From positions 5,952,001-6,016,000 of the forward strand of contig NC_070566.1 in NCBI RefSeq assembly GCF_026914185.1: 64,000 nt of DNA. The letters are read 5' to 3'. The notes under the pieces were generated by a model, which was not told the DNA's origin, did no database searches, and saw nothing but the letters and a program-made list of their open reading frames with translations. The stretch comes from Puccinia triticina (Eukaryota; Basidiomycota; Pucciniomycetes; Pucciniales; Pucciniaceae). Numbering within the stretch: position 1 is the first letter of the stretch; each line of letters begins with the position of its first letter. Shown here in pieces: positions 22,840 through 33,544 of the stretch. The translations under genes were made by a program, and so were the position numbers.

Positions 22840-23696
22840 TTAATTTTATCATACTCTGATCCTCGCCATGGCAGGTGTGCTACCGAATGGGTCAACACCA
22901 GAATATCCTTGCATGACTGGATAGAAGCAGTCATTGGCAATCAAATTATCCTAATTTCAGGCCGAGTTAGCTCGCTGCGCAGGATATCAATGTGTGTATC
23001 AAGCAATTTAAGATTTTTCTTTATTTTTGCAATAGCTCCCGGTCTGCCAGTCGCCAACATTAAGAGTAGAGGTGCATTATTTTTTGTTAATAATTGACCG
23101 CCAAGGCTGCAAAATCCTGGTGTCGCACAATACATAGTCTTGATATTCTTCTGTCCACCCTCAACCAAGCCCCACAAATATATCATGTGCGCTTCATCCA
23201 CAACAACTAAGGCCAGCTTGCTTTGAAAATTGGGCGAGAAATAGATGTTTGAGAAAGTTTTGTTGTCCAGAAACATCTCAGGGGATAGGTAAACAAAATT
23301 GTAGACACCATCACGAATGTCAAGACATGCCTCATTTGTAAAGTTAGCTTTTGTCAGATTGATAGCCGTGTACCCAGCCACCACTTTCTTGTCCACTTGG
23401 TTGCTGCCGAGTGAATCAAGAGGAATCAAAACTATGACAACACCCAAAGTGCTCCGGTGCCGATCTTTAGGGAGCATGTTCAGGTAAATTTCTGTGATGC
23501 GAGATTTGCCAAAGCCAGTTGCTGCCAGGAGGAAAGTGTTTCTGCCTTGGAAGAGATTTGAAACTGTGTTGACTTGGAGTGGCTTTGCTTCCTGGTTGTA
23601 TCTTTCCAACGCTTCCAACTTGATCATATTGTTGAGCTCATCATTGCCAGAGTTCTTGATTTTCACTCCAACTTGAATTCCAGTCATTGTTCCCAA
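22840..23696 (-). pseudogene. RecQ-like DEAH helicase relic
   Basis: The frame read down from 23696 (about 250 residues) contains a RecQ-like N-terminal domain. It has a Q-region-like start (NLFQGRNTF), a Walker A motif AATGFGKSRI, a VYLSPEMFL segment (motif Ib-like), the Walker B box VVVDEAHMIYLWG and a motif III-like LATGRPGAIAKIKKNLKLL. An in-frame TGA at 22941-22943 interrupts it, and the same frame continues beyond with LPMTASIQSCKDILVLTHSV before decaying. The C-terminal helicase half and the RQC region are missing. RecQ-like fragments of this kind are, as I recall, common in rust genomes and often travel with transposable elements. It lies between the two secreted-protein paralogues. 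Confidence 0.7.
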
Positions 23697-24315
23697 GGTC
23701 CAAAAGCTTCTGGTTAGGTTTGAGTCAGTGAAAGAATCATTCCATCAACCCCTCTCTTGTCACGACTCTGTATTAATTTGTGTACACCTTGTGGGTGGAA
23801 CAAACAAAGTTGGCAATGGCCAGAAAGTCCGTGTCAGCAAATGTGTATCCACAGATGGATCTTCAGAACCCAATACATGGTTTTGAATTTTGTTTTGCTA
23901 CCTCAAACTAGAGTCCAGGATACTTTTGCCACTAGGGATTGTAGTTTTTTGTTTGAGAGGTTGGAATAGGTGTCAAAATGTGTGCAAACAGAAAGGCTAA
24001 AGGACCGTCTATTCAGTTTTTTTATTTTGTTTTTATTACACTTGATAGGATTGTTTTTGTTTTTTTTTTTTTGCACTAAATATCAATTCTGCTCCCGCCA
24101 AAATTGGGGGGATAGCCAGTAAGCCTCTCCCACGGAGAGCCCTCCGGGTGGGGTCCCCTGGACCCTCCGTTTGAGAGGCTTAGTTAAGCTAGTCAGCCTT
24201 ATATGATAGGGGAATCCCTTTAGCTCCGCAATTCCATGACTAGACATTTATGTACTTGTATACAAGAAAGGGCATGTATTTAATTTTTGGGGTACACATT
24301 GTATCAGTGTAAATT
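23697..24315. other. Intergenic stretch with hairpin
   Basis: No gene. A T-rich run lies at 24055-24072. A hairpin at 24124-24182 has AAGCCTCTCCC at its left arm and GTTTGAGAGGCTT at its right arm, with inner GGGGTCCCCTGGACCCTCC palindromic words. Confidence 0.5.
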
Positions 24316-26240
24316 TCATTTGTGGAATACTTGTTCTCCTACAACTTTTTTTACTGCCTTCACAATTTCTCTTTCATAAAACTCCATGTCAAAGCTGGTT
24401 CTGGATGGAAAAAGAGGAGTGCTTATTGAAAAATTGACATTTTCGCGGCTGACTTGAGAAGCAAAGTCTTCATACCAATGGCCCATCAATTGGACTGCAA
24501 CCTTGAAGCCATTTATCTTGCCAATCAACTTGTCCTCAGTTAGTAGTTTCAAAAGAAATCTCTGAGGCTTGCTCTGGAAGAATTTTTCAGGAGCTTGGAG
24601 TGGGTATGCAACTTTGATTTGGCCAATTATTGGCCAACTATCTGAATTCCCTCTGAACAAAATCCTGAAAATCCATCTGATTAAATATTGATGTGCACTG
24701 CCTTCCATCCCAAACATCACTTGATCAAGTCCACCTAGCATGGCTAAATTGTGGTAATAGCTAACAACATCAATAATGTTGAAGATTTTGTGAGGGTTTC
24801 TTCTTGTTACTGTTGAACTGCCCTTCTTCATAGGTCTTATCTGGACATTGTACATGTTACTCCCAGCAAATTGTTTAATCTTTCCAATTTTGATTGGTAA
24901 GTTTTTTAAGATTTCCGATCCAAACGTGTGTCTTGCCATCTTGTCCAATTTGCCTTTAATGCGTTTCTTGTACTTTTCAGTAATTGCTTCATCTTTAATA
25001 TCTTGGATCTTAATTTTCCTCAGTGCAATTCTATAAATCTTTGAGATATCACGCCTGCCCAAGTCCGCCAACTGATGCCAATTTTCCGTTAGGACCCGTT
25101 GGGACTTCTTGGGCGCTTGGATTAGAGGATAATCAACTTCCCCTGTTGATTTGGCTCTCGAGTTTTTCCCCAGGATGAAATCTGAGTTTTCATCCTGACT
25201 GGCGGCCCCTTCAACCGGTTCTGGATACATGGATAAACAAATATCAGATATATGATCAGTAAGTCAGCTTAACCAAAGTCTCTTATTGACAGGACTGCAT
25301 TAGTTCTGACCATCGTATCCATTGTCATCATCGCCAATCATAGAAATACCCCTTTCTCCTGATGGTGACACAATAATTCCGGGTCCTTCTTCCCAAGGTT
25401 CGGACAGCGCTTGTTCCTTCCAGCCATCGGATTCAAACATATCGCCTACAAAGAGCTCTTCCATATTAGCTTGGTAGAATCAAATGGAACATGCGTGGTG
25501 GACAGCAGTTGAAGACAAACCGTGTGGAAATAAAAACTCGTCATGTGAATGAAAATGATCATCATACAAATAGGAAGGGAGGGAATTTGGATTTGTAAAG
25601 GTTATATCAAACTCCTGAGCAAGCCTTCGTGATTTTGCAGGCTGGGATTTCAAAGGTGCCAAGCCTTTGAACACATCAGCTTGATGCCTGTCGGGAATGC
25701 AGGGTGGGGCTGAAAATGTAAGATTAAGATTGTAGTGAAGTAACATGCCAAGGCACATTAACCGTGGCCACTCCAGAGTCATAAGCGTACAAGGACAAAT
25801 GAAAACAAGTGGTTAGAAGTTGGCTTAATTTTCCAGCGGGATTCTCATTGCGTGCGGTGGAGGTAAATAAGTATAACTCAATAATCTGGAGCACTCAATG
25901 TACCTATCAGATAACGGAAAACCCGACTCCATCGACGGAAGTCACCTTCAATCACGAAGGAGTATGGCGGGGACACAATTGCGTCAACTCTACGTGATTT
26001 TCCACAAATTAAGCTACACATAATGCATTTTGCCGATCACACACTGCAAATCATGAATCTCCTGCTTCAGGAATTGGAAACCGGGAACGGTCGACATGAT
26101 AACTCTGTTATCCCTTTCTTATCAAGAAACACTCAGTTTTCTCAGCCCCTCTTCCCCTTTGACAAAATAAGTAGATGAGGTTCATCAAGCAATGAGTGAG
26201 ACCTGGCTGAAGGTCTCCAGACACATCGGAACCAACTACC
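24265..26240 (-). repeat. Duplicated segment, unit B (gene plus promoter)
   Basis: Partner of 19140-21080. Similarity extends into both flanks and ends near 26240, where an AT-rich stretch gives way to the GC-rich repeats at 26330. Confidence 0.75.
24316..25782 (-). CDS. Candidate secreted protein, tandem paralogue B
   Basis: Minus-strand exons 25782-25521, 25469-25311 and 25220-24316 join in phase as 441 residues. A signal-peptide-like start (MTLEWPRLMCLGMLLHYNLN) is followed by a polar section and the acidic SDGWKEQALSEPWEEGPG region shared with paralogue A. The helical C-terminal part matches A throughout (HQLADLGRRDISKIYRIALR, NLPIKIG, GLDQVMFGMEGSAHQYLIRW, LMGHWYEDFA). Exon 2 is 159 bp in both copies. 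Unspliced intron 1 would give a TGA after about 100 residues, and intron 2 hides a further TAA. Function is unknown. Divergence between the copies is considerable while both frames and splice sites are kept, which suggests both are under selection. Confidence 0.65.
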
Positions 26241-26334
26241 TCAAAAATTGACTGGCAAAAAATTGTGCCTCGCAGTCTTAATAAGGAAAGTGGTGGACAG
26301 ATTTTGAGCTTGTCCTTGGTTACCTATAGGATGG

Positions 26335-26800
26335 AAAACAGCACGGCGCTGCAAAAAGTGGCCTTTTCAGCGCAGCGAGGCGGCTCCCGCTTCTCCCCCA
26401 AGCTGAAAAGCGGCAGGGGGTGGCCGCTTGTTCCCTTATGGCCGAACAGGCTTTGCTTTCGCTGCGAAAAAGTGCAGCGGCAGCAGGCGGCCGCTGCTCC
26501 CCGTTTTTGACCGCTTCTCCGCTTTTCCCCGTCTTTCCCAAGTGAGATTTGAGGCAGGTACCCGCACCCGCCACAGGTACCTGGGTGCAAAATTATGTCC
26601 CTGGGATGGCACTTGGTACTAGTTGGCGGGTACCCGGTGGCTGTATGCGGGTACCCGGTTCCTGTAGGCGGGTACCTGTCTGGTGTGGACCCGCTGGCGG
26701 GTGCCAGGTGCGGGTGTGGGTGTCTGAATTTCTTGAAATTTTGGGCAGGTACCCGCACCTGCTGTGGGTACCCGGGTGCCAAGTGCCCTCTCTAGCGCGG
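26335..26800. repeat. GC-rich repeat block with GGGTACC words
   Basis: 26340-26535 holds inverted GC-rich words (AAAAGCGG/CCGCTTTT-like) around GCAGCGGC. 26555-26780 is a degenerate minisatellite of GCGGGTACC / GGTACCCGC / GTGCCAGGTGCGGGTG words in both orientations. Long frames here in several phases are products of the repeat, not genes. Confidence 0.65.
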
Positions 26801-26885
26801 AGGGAGAGGAGGAAAAGTTCTTTTGGGGTGTCTTTTCTCACACTCATCTATTCTATTCATTCTACATAATACTCACTTTAGGGAG

Positions 26886-27021
26886 CATTGGAGGACTTCC
26901 CCTCAATCTGGGAACCCCTTCCAGACCCAGATCTGAGCCAAATTTTGCAGGGAAATTTAGGCTTTGAGACTCTGGGAGGCTCTCAGATTGTTCCCAGATT
27001 GCAATGGGAAGTCCTCCATTG
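26886..27021. mobile_element. MITE, GGAGGACTTCC family, copy 1
   Basis: A 136-bp element has ends CATTGGAGGACTTCCC and, in reverse complement of the right end, CAATGGAGGACTTCCC. The inner stem CAATCTGGGAAC is shared by both arms. It is non-coding. Related copies occur at 45335-45544 and 58172-58315. Confidence 0.75.
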
Positions 27022-27148
27022 TATTCACTGCTATTCTTACACAATTTTTGTGCATTGCTACATTGCAGAGAGTTTTTACCACCCAAAATCTCACTGGCTT
27101 GCAGAGTGTTACTGTGCAAAAGCGGACCGGTTGGACCTTACATAGACT

Positions 27149-27995
27149 AGGCTCAGGGTGTAAATGAGTTGGGCCAACCCAAAACCAACCCAAGACCTGT
27201 TGGGTTTGGACACATTCTTAAAGAAAATGACAAGACCCAGACCGGACCTGACCCTACTTGTAAAATTGTTGGGTTGGGTTTGGGCAGCCTATTTTCTAAT
27301 TGGGTCAGCCTGCGACCCAACTAAGACGCCTCCAACAGTCAAGTTGGGGGTTTTTGGCGCCTAATAGGTTGGGTCAACCTGAGACCCAAAATAGGAGGAC
27401 GTGACACATTGGGTTGGTTCAACGGTGGGTCGCTACTTTACTCTACAATAACCAGGCCGGGAGAGTAAAGTAGCAACCTTCAGTTATTTTTTTCGCGGTT
27501 ATTGTTATTGCTAGCGCGCTGATAGCCGTGTCACGGTTATCGTAACTGGCCTTTCTTCATAAGGCTGTTACTGGTAAATTAAAGAGTTATTGTAATGAAA
27601 GGCCAATTTTTCCCTAGAATGGCCCTTTCATACAGCTGTTACTGGTAAATGAACACATTAATGAGCAATGAAAGGCCAAATTTGCCCTAAAATGGCCTTT
27701 TATTGCTCAATATCTTGCTCGATAACTGCTGCTCTGGGCATAGATTTCGTAGATTCCTTGAAAAAAAAACTCTCCCCGAGTGTGTTATCAATATTGCACC
27801 ATAGTTCACAGTGGTTACCAGTCCGGTTATTGTAGAGTAACCAAAAATCGCTACAATAATGCTACTTTACCAATAACTGTAAAGTAGTGACCCACCGTTG
27901 GTTGGTTCCAGGCAGTATATTTTTAAATCTGCCCAGACTGGACCCAACACCAGGGGAGATATGTTCCCACTCCTCAGGGAGTGCCAGAGCTGAAT
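27149..27995. repeat. GGTTGGGTT-rich repeat (interrupted copy)
   Basis: Starting CTCAGGGTGTAAATG and rich in GGTTGGGTT/AACCCAACC words, this repeat ends near CCCACTCCTCAGGGAGTGCC. A shorter inverted relative lies at 35213-35336. The copy is split by the MITE at 27420-27900, and the two halves rejoin across it. Confidence 0.65.
27420..27900. mobile_element. MITE with CAACGGTGGGTC ends, nested
   Basis: The left end CAACGGTGGGTCGCTACTTT and the right end in reverse complement CAACGGTGGGTCACTACTTT are nearly identical over at least 22 bp. The direct repeat GGTTGGTTC flanks it (27412-27420 and 27900-27908), giving a 7-9 bp target duplication depending on where the TIR is taken to begin. Inside are further inverted words (TGTTACTGGTAAAT, GAAAGGCCA). 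It is non-coding. The duplication size points to a hAT or Mutator type. Confidence 0.8.
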
Positions 27996-28160
27996 TTTAT
28001 GTGAGTTTTGGTTGGATGTGGGCCTGATGTGGATTAGCAACTCATCCCTAAATGAATCGTAAAGTGGATGGAGAAGTGATTCAAAAGTCAGCCAGAATTG
28101 ATTTGGGACTTAACACAATGTTGTGTAGAATTCTCTTGTTTTCTAGTGTGAGCCTGAGGC

Positions 28161-28889
28161 TGTTGAAACTCGTGCGCTCGTGCGCTCTCTGCGGCGCAAC
28201 TCACACCGTGAATCATTGAATCAACCGGTATCATCAAACCTAACCTAAACTGTCCGATACTTCTGGCTCTCACGTCTCCACACGGTCGTCTTCGATCATC
28301 GATCCTTAACTCAAATCTTCTTCTCAACAATATCCCCACACATTCTTCTCTCCCTTCTCGATTGATCATCCGCACCAATTCATTGACTAAGATCAGGCAG
28401 TCTTCGTACCTCGACTACATTGTCGAATCACTTCTCCGAACTCAAGCTCCGGCGAAACCTTAACTTGGACAGCCTTTCTGGCTTCCAACTTGGTGAGAAA
28501 TGCACCTCCGCATTTCTGATCTCTCGTTGACATGGCTCCTCCGATCTTCAACGCTAACTCCATCTTCCTTTTTCAGTTTCCTGTCATAGATCTAGTCCTC
28601 AATTTTCCATTCTTACATTGTCAGATTTGTTCCTACAATTAGAGGGTTTGTTTCATTTCATTTCTATTTTCTCAATCCTCTCAACGACTAATCTTCTTAT
28701 CAATCCCACACAGCCTATCACACTCTTCTATCGTCCACTATTCTTGTTGTCCTCTTTTGATCATCTACAATAGCCACAGGGTTTGTTTATTTCATTTCTC
28801 TTTCAGTATCATTGTCACATTGCTTGTTCTTACATTTTTTGTTCCCAGTTCTGGTTCTTGGTTGCTTGAAATTTAAGTCAGGTTCTTTA
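28161..28889 (+). repeat. 5' LTR of the Copia element
   Basis: 729 bp, begins TGTTGAAACT and ends GGTTCTTTA, where the terminal dinucleotide is TA rather than the usual CA. Confidence 0.92.
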
Positions 28890-28920
28890 CGATTAACAGT
28901 CGAAAGGACGGGATCGATAC

Positions 28921-31900
28921 ATGTCATCCGACGCAAAAGAATCGGTCAAACAATCTCCAACCACCTCGACTTCCAACATCAAGAACCAGTTACCTGCCGC
29001 GATGTCCACCTCGATCAATTGTATGGACAAAGTGACGCCTTCGGTCCTGAAAACTGTGATCGAGGGAATTCCGTTACTCTCATTGGACAACTACAACTTC
29101 TGGAGGATTCGCGTCATCAATTTCTAGGACCTTTGCAAACTAAAAAAGGCCCTCACTACCGATGAAGATAAGTTGAATCTGGACGAAAATGATTTCCTTA
29201 AGGCAATAATAGTGGCTAAACTCAAATCGACCGTGCAAGCTAATGTTGTTGACTCGTTGAACGAAGATTGTGCTAAGAAGACTTGGAAATCAATCATCAA
29301 GTTCTTCGCTTCCACTCAAACGTCCAACAAAGCTCACGTCTTCCAATCCTTCCTTCGAGCACCCTACACTCCTGACAACATTTCGGGATTCATCACTTCT
29401 ATGAAAATTTATCATCTCAACTGATTCAAGTCGGCTGGGAGTTCACTGACGATGCCATAGGTCACATGGTCATAAACAAATTTACTATCGACATGAAGGA
29501 CATTGTCAATCAAATCACTCACTCAGACAAGGAACCGACTCTTGACGTCGTCATCAATCATCTTTGAATTCATCAAAATAATCTCGAATCTCAAGATGCA
29601 TCTAGTTCCGGTACTCGGTCCAATCCAATTACTCTCTTCACTGACGAGTCTAAGAAGTGTCAAAAGAATTTTCATAACATGGCCTCTGATCATGCCAAAG
29701 AAAACTGCTGGTATTTGTACCCAAAGAAGCGAACTGAATACTTCGAGAAGAAAGCTGCCGCATTAGCCGCGAAATCAGAATCATCGGTCAGTTCCTTTCA
29801 CTCTTCGATATCAAGTTCCTCAAATCAGTTCATCCTAGACTCTGGTTCATCTGCTCACATGACTTCCAATTTGCAACTATTCCACACTCTAGAACTCAAA
29901 AGTTTAGGATTTTTACAAACGAGCTCGTCACATGATCGACTGGAGATAAAGGGGATCGGCTCTATTCGGCTCAAAAATCAATACGGTGAAATTTTTCTGA
30001 ATCAAGTACTCTACATTCCCGACATAGTTGTAAACCTTCTATCTGCTAGATGTCTCATTCTCGAAGACTTTATTATTCAATTAAATAAAAACTCGTTTGA
30101 AATTCTAAAAAACAATGAAATCAAGATGTCCGGCAATTATATTGGCAACTTGCCATGCCTGGAATTTGAGAATCCTGAGCTTTCGAGTCACCTATCTTCC
30201 GCTGAGTTCCTCCACAAATCACTTGGACATGTAAGCTATCATCGCCTAAGGAAGAAACTCGGCATTCCTGTAAAAATCGTGAATAATTGTGAAGCATGCG
30301 CAGTCTCCAAGATAACTAAGGCGTCGTTTAAATCAAATCATAAACCGGCGACCAGATCTTTTGAAGAGATTCACCTAGACCTGATAGGGCCAATCTGGCC
30401 TCCGTCATTCGAAGGGCACAAGTACATCCTCACTGTCGTTGACAGCTGTACTCGATTTTGTGCTGCTATCCCCATGAAGCATAAGAGTGATACTCCGACT
30501 ACTTTAGCTTTTCTATTGGATTTTGAAGCAAAGAGATTCGGATTTCATCCGTCTATCATTCACTCAGATCGAGGCTCCGAATTCCTGAATGAAATTATGT
30601 CTGAATACTGCAAGGTTCATCTCATCAAACAACGAACCTCTGATGCCTACACTCCTCAGCAGAACGGACTTGCGGAACGTTTCAACAGGACAATTCTTGA
30701 ATCTCTGAGGACGATATTGGAAGACTCGGGAATTCCGCGAAAATTTTGGAGCGAAATCGCGAAAGTTAGCTGTCTAACCCTCAATCAAATTCCAACACAT
30801 CGATCCAAGAAATGTCCCTTCGAGCTCTTTAAAGACCGTTCACTTCCCATCAGTTACTTTCGTCCAATAGGCAATCGTGTATCCTATCTCATTGAACCTA
30901 AACAGTCTCGGTCAAAGCTTAAACCAAAAGGACAACTCGGAAGACTTCTGGGATACATAGATGAACTAAGGTCTTATCGGATTCTCACAGATGAGGGCAA
31001 ACTAATCAACACAAAGAGTGTACAGTTCCTTGACTATGAAGCTCCAATCTCCAAAAACTCTGACTGGGATATTGAAATAAGTGACAGTATTGTTGATGAA
31101 CATTCTCCAACACCCGAAGATTCAACAGAAAATGAAGAACTGGAATCAAGCTCTGAAACTGATGACGAAACTGTAGCAACGGGACTCAATCCAGCCCTCG
31201 CAATCACCCGGACTCTTCAAGATCGTACCTCACGTGTAAAACCCTCAAAATACTCGTATTTGTCGACCGATCCCAGCTCATTCAAGAATGCCATGAAATC
31301 TAATGAGAAGGAATTGTGGGCTGAAGCCTCAAACGAAGAGTTATCGAATATTGAGCACCATGAAGTCTGGGAAGACATGTTCGACGTTCCTAATTCCTTT
31401 TTGCGCACCCTTTGGATCTTCAAAACCAAGCCTGCGACTCTATCAGCCAAAGTACGCAAGAAAGCACGCCTCTGTATTCAGGGCTTCCTACAAAAAGAAG
31501 GCAAAGATTACGGCGAGACGTTTGCACCCACGGGAAAATTTACAACGCTCTTGGTAGTGCTTATGTTTGCAATTGACAAAAATCTGCCCATCAGGCAATT
31601 TGATGTCAAAAGCGCCTTCCTTTATGCTCCGCTGAAGGAAGAATTGTACATCAAGACGCCCAAAGGCTCAACTCGCAAAGCTCCTTATCTCAGATTAAAG
31701 AAATCTCTCTACGGGTTGAAGCAAGCTCCAGCCAACTGGTACGAGACGCTTACCTCATGGTTCAACAAAATTGACTATACTCAATCCACCTCAGATCCTT
31801 GTCTCTTCATTCACAATAAGGAAATCTCTTTCATTTTTTTTCACGTTGATGATCTGGTAGTTGTCGGCAATGTTGAACGATTTGAACAACTCTTTCTATC

Positions 31901-32804
31901 ACGATTTCCGAATTCTTCGGCACACAACCCAGATACTCTGTTAGGCATGGATGTCAAACTATCAAATAACTCCATATCTCTGTCACAAGAAAAATTGATA
32001 GAAAAAGGGCTCAAGATGCTGGGAATGACCGATTGCAAAGCCGTCAACACTCCTCTATCAGTAGCAGTACAATTGAAACCAGCGACTAAACAAGAGAAAG
32101 ATGAATTCTCGAAATTAGGAGTTAACTACCAAACCTTCACAGGGATTCTCAACTACTTATCCTGTTGAACACGCCCGGATTTAGCTCCCGCTGTCTCCAT
32201 CCTTTCTAGCTTCAACAACAATCCAGGAATTACACACTGGAAAGAAGTGTTACATTGCTGGAAATACGTGAAGGGAACGCGCGAACTTCACCTCACTCTG
32301 AGACCAGATCCGCTAGACTCGAAATCCCTGCAACATTACACTGATGCCACGTGGGCTGACGATCTGGAGACCCGGCTCTCAAGAAGCGGGTCAATTTGTT
32401 TCTGGAAGAAGTGCCCTATTGCTTGGAACAGTAAAAGACAGCGAAACATCACTCTTTCATCAACTGAAGCAGAACTCAATGCTCTAGCCGATGGGGTACA
32501 AGAAAATCAGTGGATCAAATATCTTGTAGAGGAACTATGGAACAAAAACCTAGAACCTTCGACTTTTCACATAGATAATCAAGGTCTATCTGAAAAACTG
32601 AAACATTTTGGCTCGAACTCGAAAATGAAGCACCTCAACATCAAAATGAAGTGGCTTAGAGATCTGAAGAGCAAAAACAAAATTACTGTCACATTAATTC
32701 CCGCAGAAAACATGATAGCCGACACACTTACAAAAGCAAGCAACGCTGAGTCCCTCAAAAGACTCCGCGAAAAATATTTTATGGTTCATTACTCCCCAAG
32801 TTGA
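28921..32804 (+). pseudogene. Copia gag-pol polyprotein, broken
   Basis: Starts ATG 28921 with a Gag part (SLDNYNFWRIRVINF; KTWKSIIKFFAST). It is cut by TAG at 29125-29127 and by a one-base shift in an A-run near 29404, after which the frame moves to that of pol. A TGA lies at 29565-29567. From 29679 a long frame holds the protease (LDSGSSAHM, about 29836), GAG-pre-integrase (LHKSLGHVSYHRL), integrase core (HLDLIGP, HSDRGSEF, QQNGLAERFNR: the D, D and E residues are present) and reverse transcriptase (FDVKSAFLYAPL, LYGLKQAPANW, FHVDDLVVV). A TGA at 32166-32168 stops it, and the same phase resumes with RNase H (YTDATWADD, TEAELNAL, FHIDNQG) to 32804. All catalytic motifs look intact. The breaks are few, so decay is recent. 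Confidence 0.88.
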
Positions 32805-32810
32805 GGGGGG

Positions 32811-33539
32811 TGTTGAAACTTGTGCGCTCGTGCGCTCTCTGCGGCGCAACTCACACCGTGAATCATTGAATCAACCGGTATCATCAAACCTAACCTAAAC
32901 TGTCCGATACTTCTGGCTCTCACGTCTCCACACGGTCGTCTTCGATCATCGATCCTTAACTCAAATCTTCTTCTCAACAATATCCCCACACATTCTTCTC
33001 TCCCTTCTCGATCGATCATCCGCACCAATTCATTGACTAAGATCAGGCAGTCTTCGTACCTCGACTACATTGTCGAATCACTTCTCCGAACTCAAGCTCC
33101 GGCGAAACCTTAACTTGGACAGCCTTTCTGGCTTCCAACTTGGTGAGAAATGCACCTCCGCATTTCTGATCTCTCGTCGACATGGCTCCTCCGATCTTCA
33201 ACGCTAACTCCATCTTCCTTTTTCAGTTTCCTGTCATAGATCTAGTCCTCAATTTTCCATTCTTACATTGTCAGATTTGTTCCTACAATTAGAGGGTTTG
33301 TTTCATTTCATTTCTATTTTCTCAATCCTCTCAACGACTAATCTTCTTATCAATCCCACACAGCCTATCACACTCTTCTATCGTCCACTATTCTTGTTGT
33401 CCTCTTTTGATCATCTACAATAGCCACAGGGTTTGTTTATTTCATTTCTCTTTCAGTATCATTGTCACATTGCTTGTTCTTACATTTTTTGTTCCCAGTT
33501 CTGGTTCTTGGTTGCTTGAAATTTAAGTCAGGTTCTTTA
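32811..33539 (+). repeat. 3' LTR of the Copia element
   Basis: 729 bp, the partner of 28161-28889, immediately after the polypurine tract and followed by the target duplication GAGGC. Confidence 0.92.
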
Positions 33540-33544
33540 GAGGC

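Larger units (their letters stand above)
28161..33539 (+). mobile_element. Full-length Ty1/Copia retrotransposon
   Basis: A 5,379-bp element is bounded by 729-bp LTRs and flanked by the 5-bp target duplication GAGGC (28156-28160 and 33540-33544). The two LTRs differ at three places that I could see, about 99.6% identity, so the insertion is young. A purine tract GAGGGGGG directly precedes the 3' LTR. Coding order is gag, protease, integrase, reverse transcriptase, RNase H, the Copia order. The coding frame is broken (see pseudogene entry), so this copy is probably not autonomous. Confidence 0.93.
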
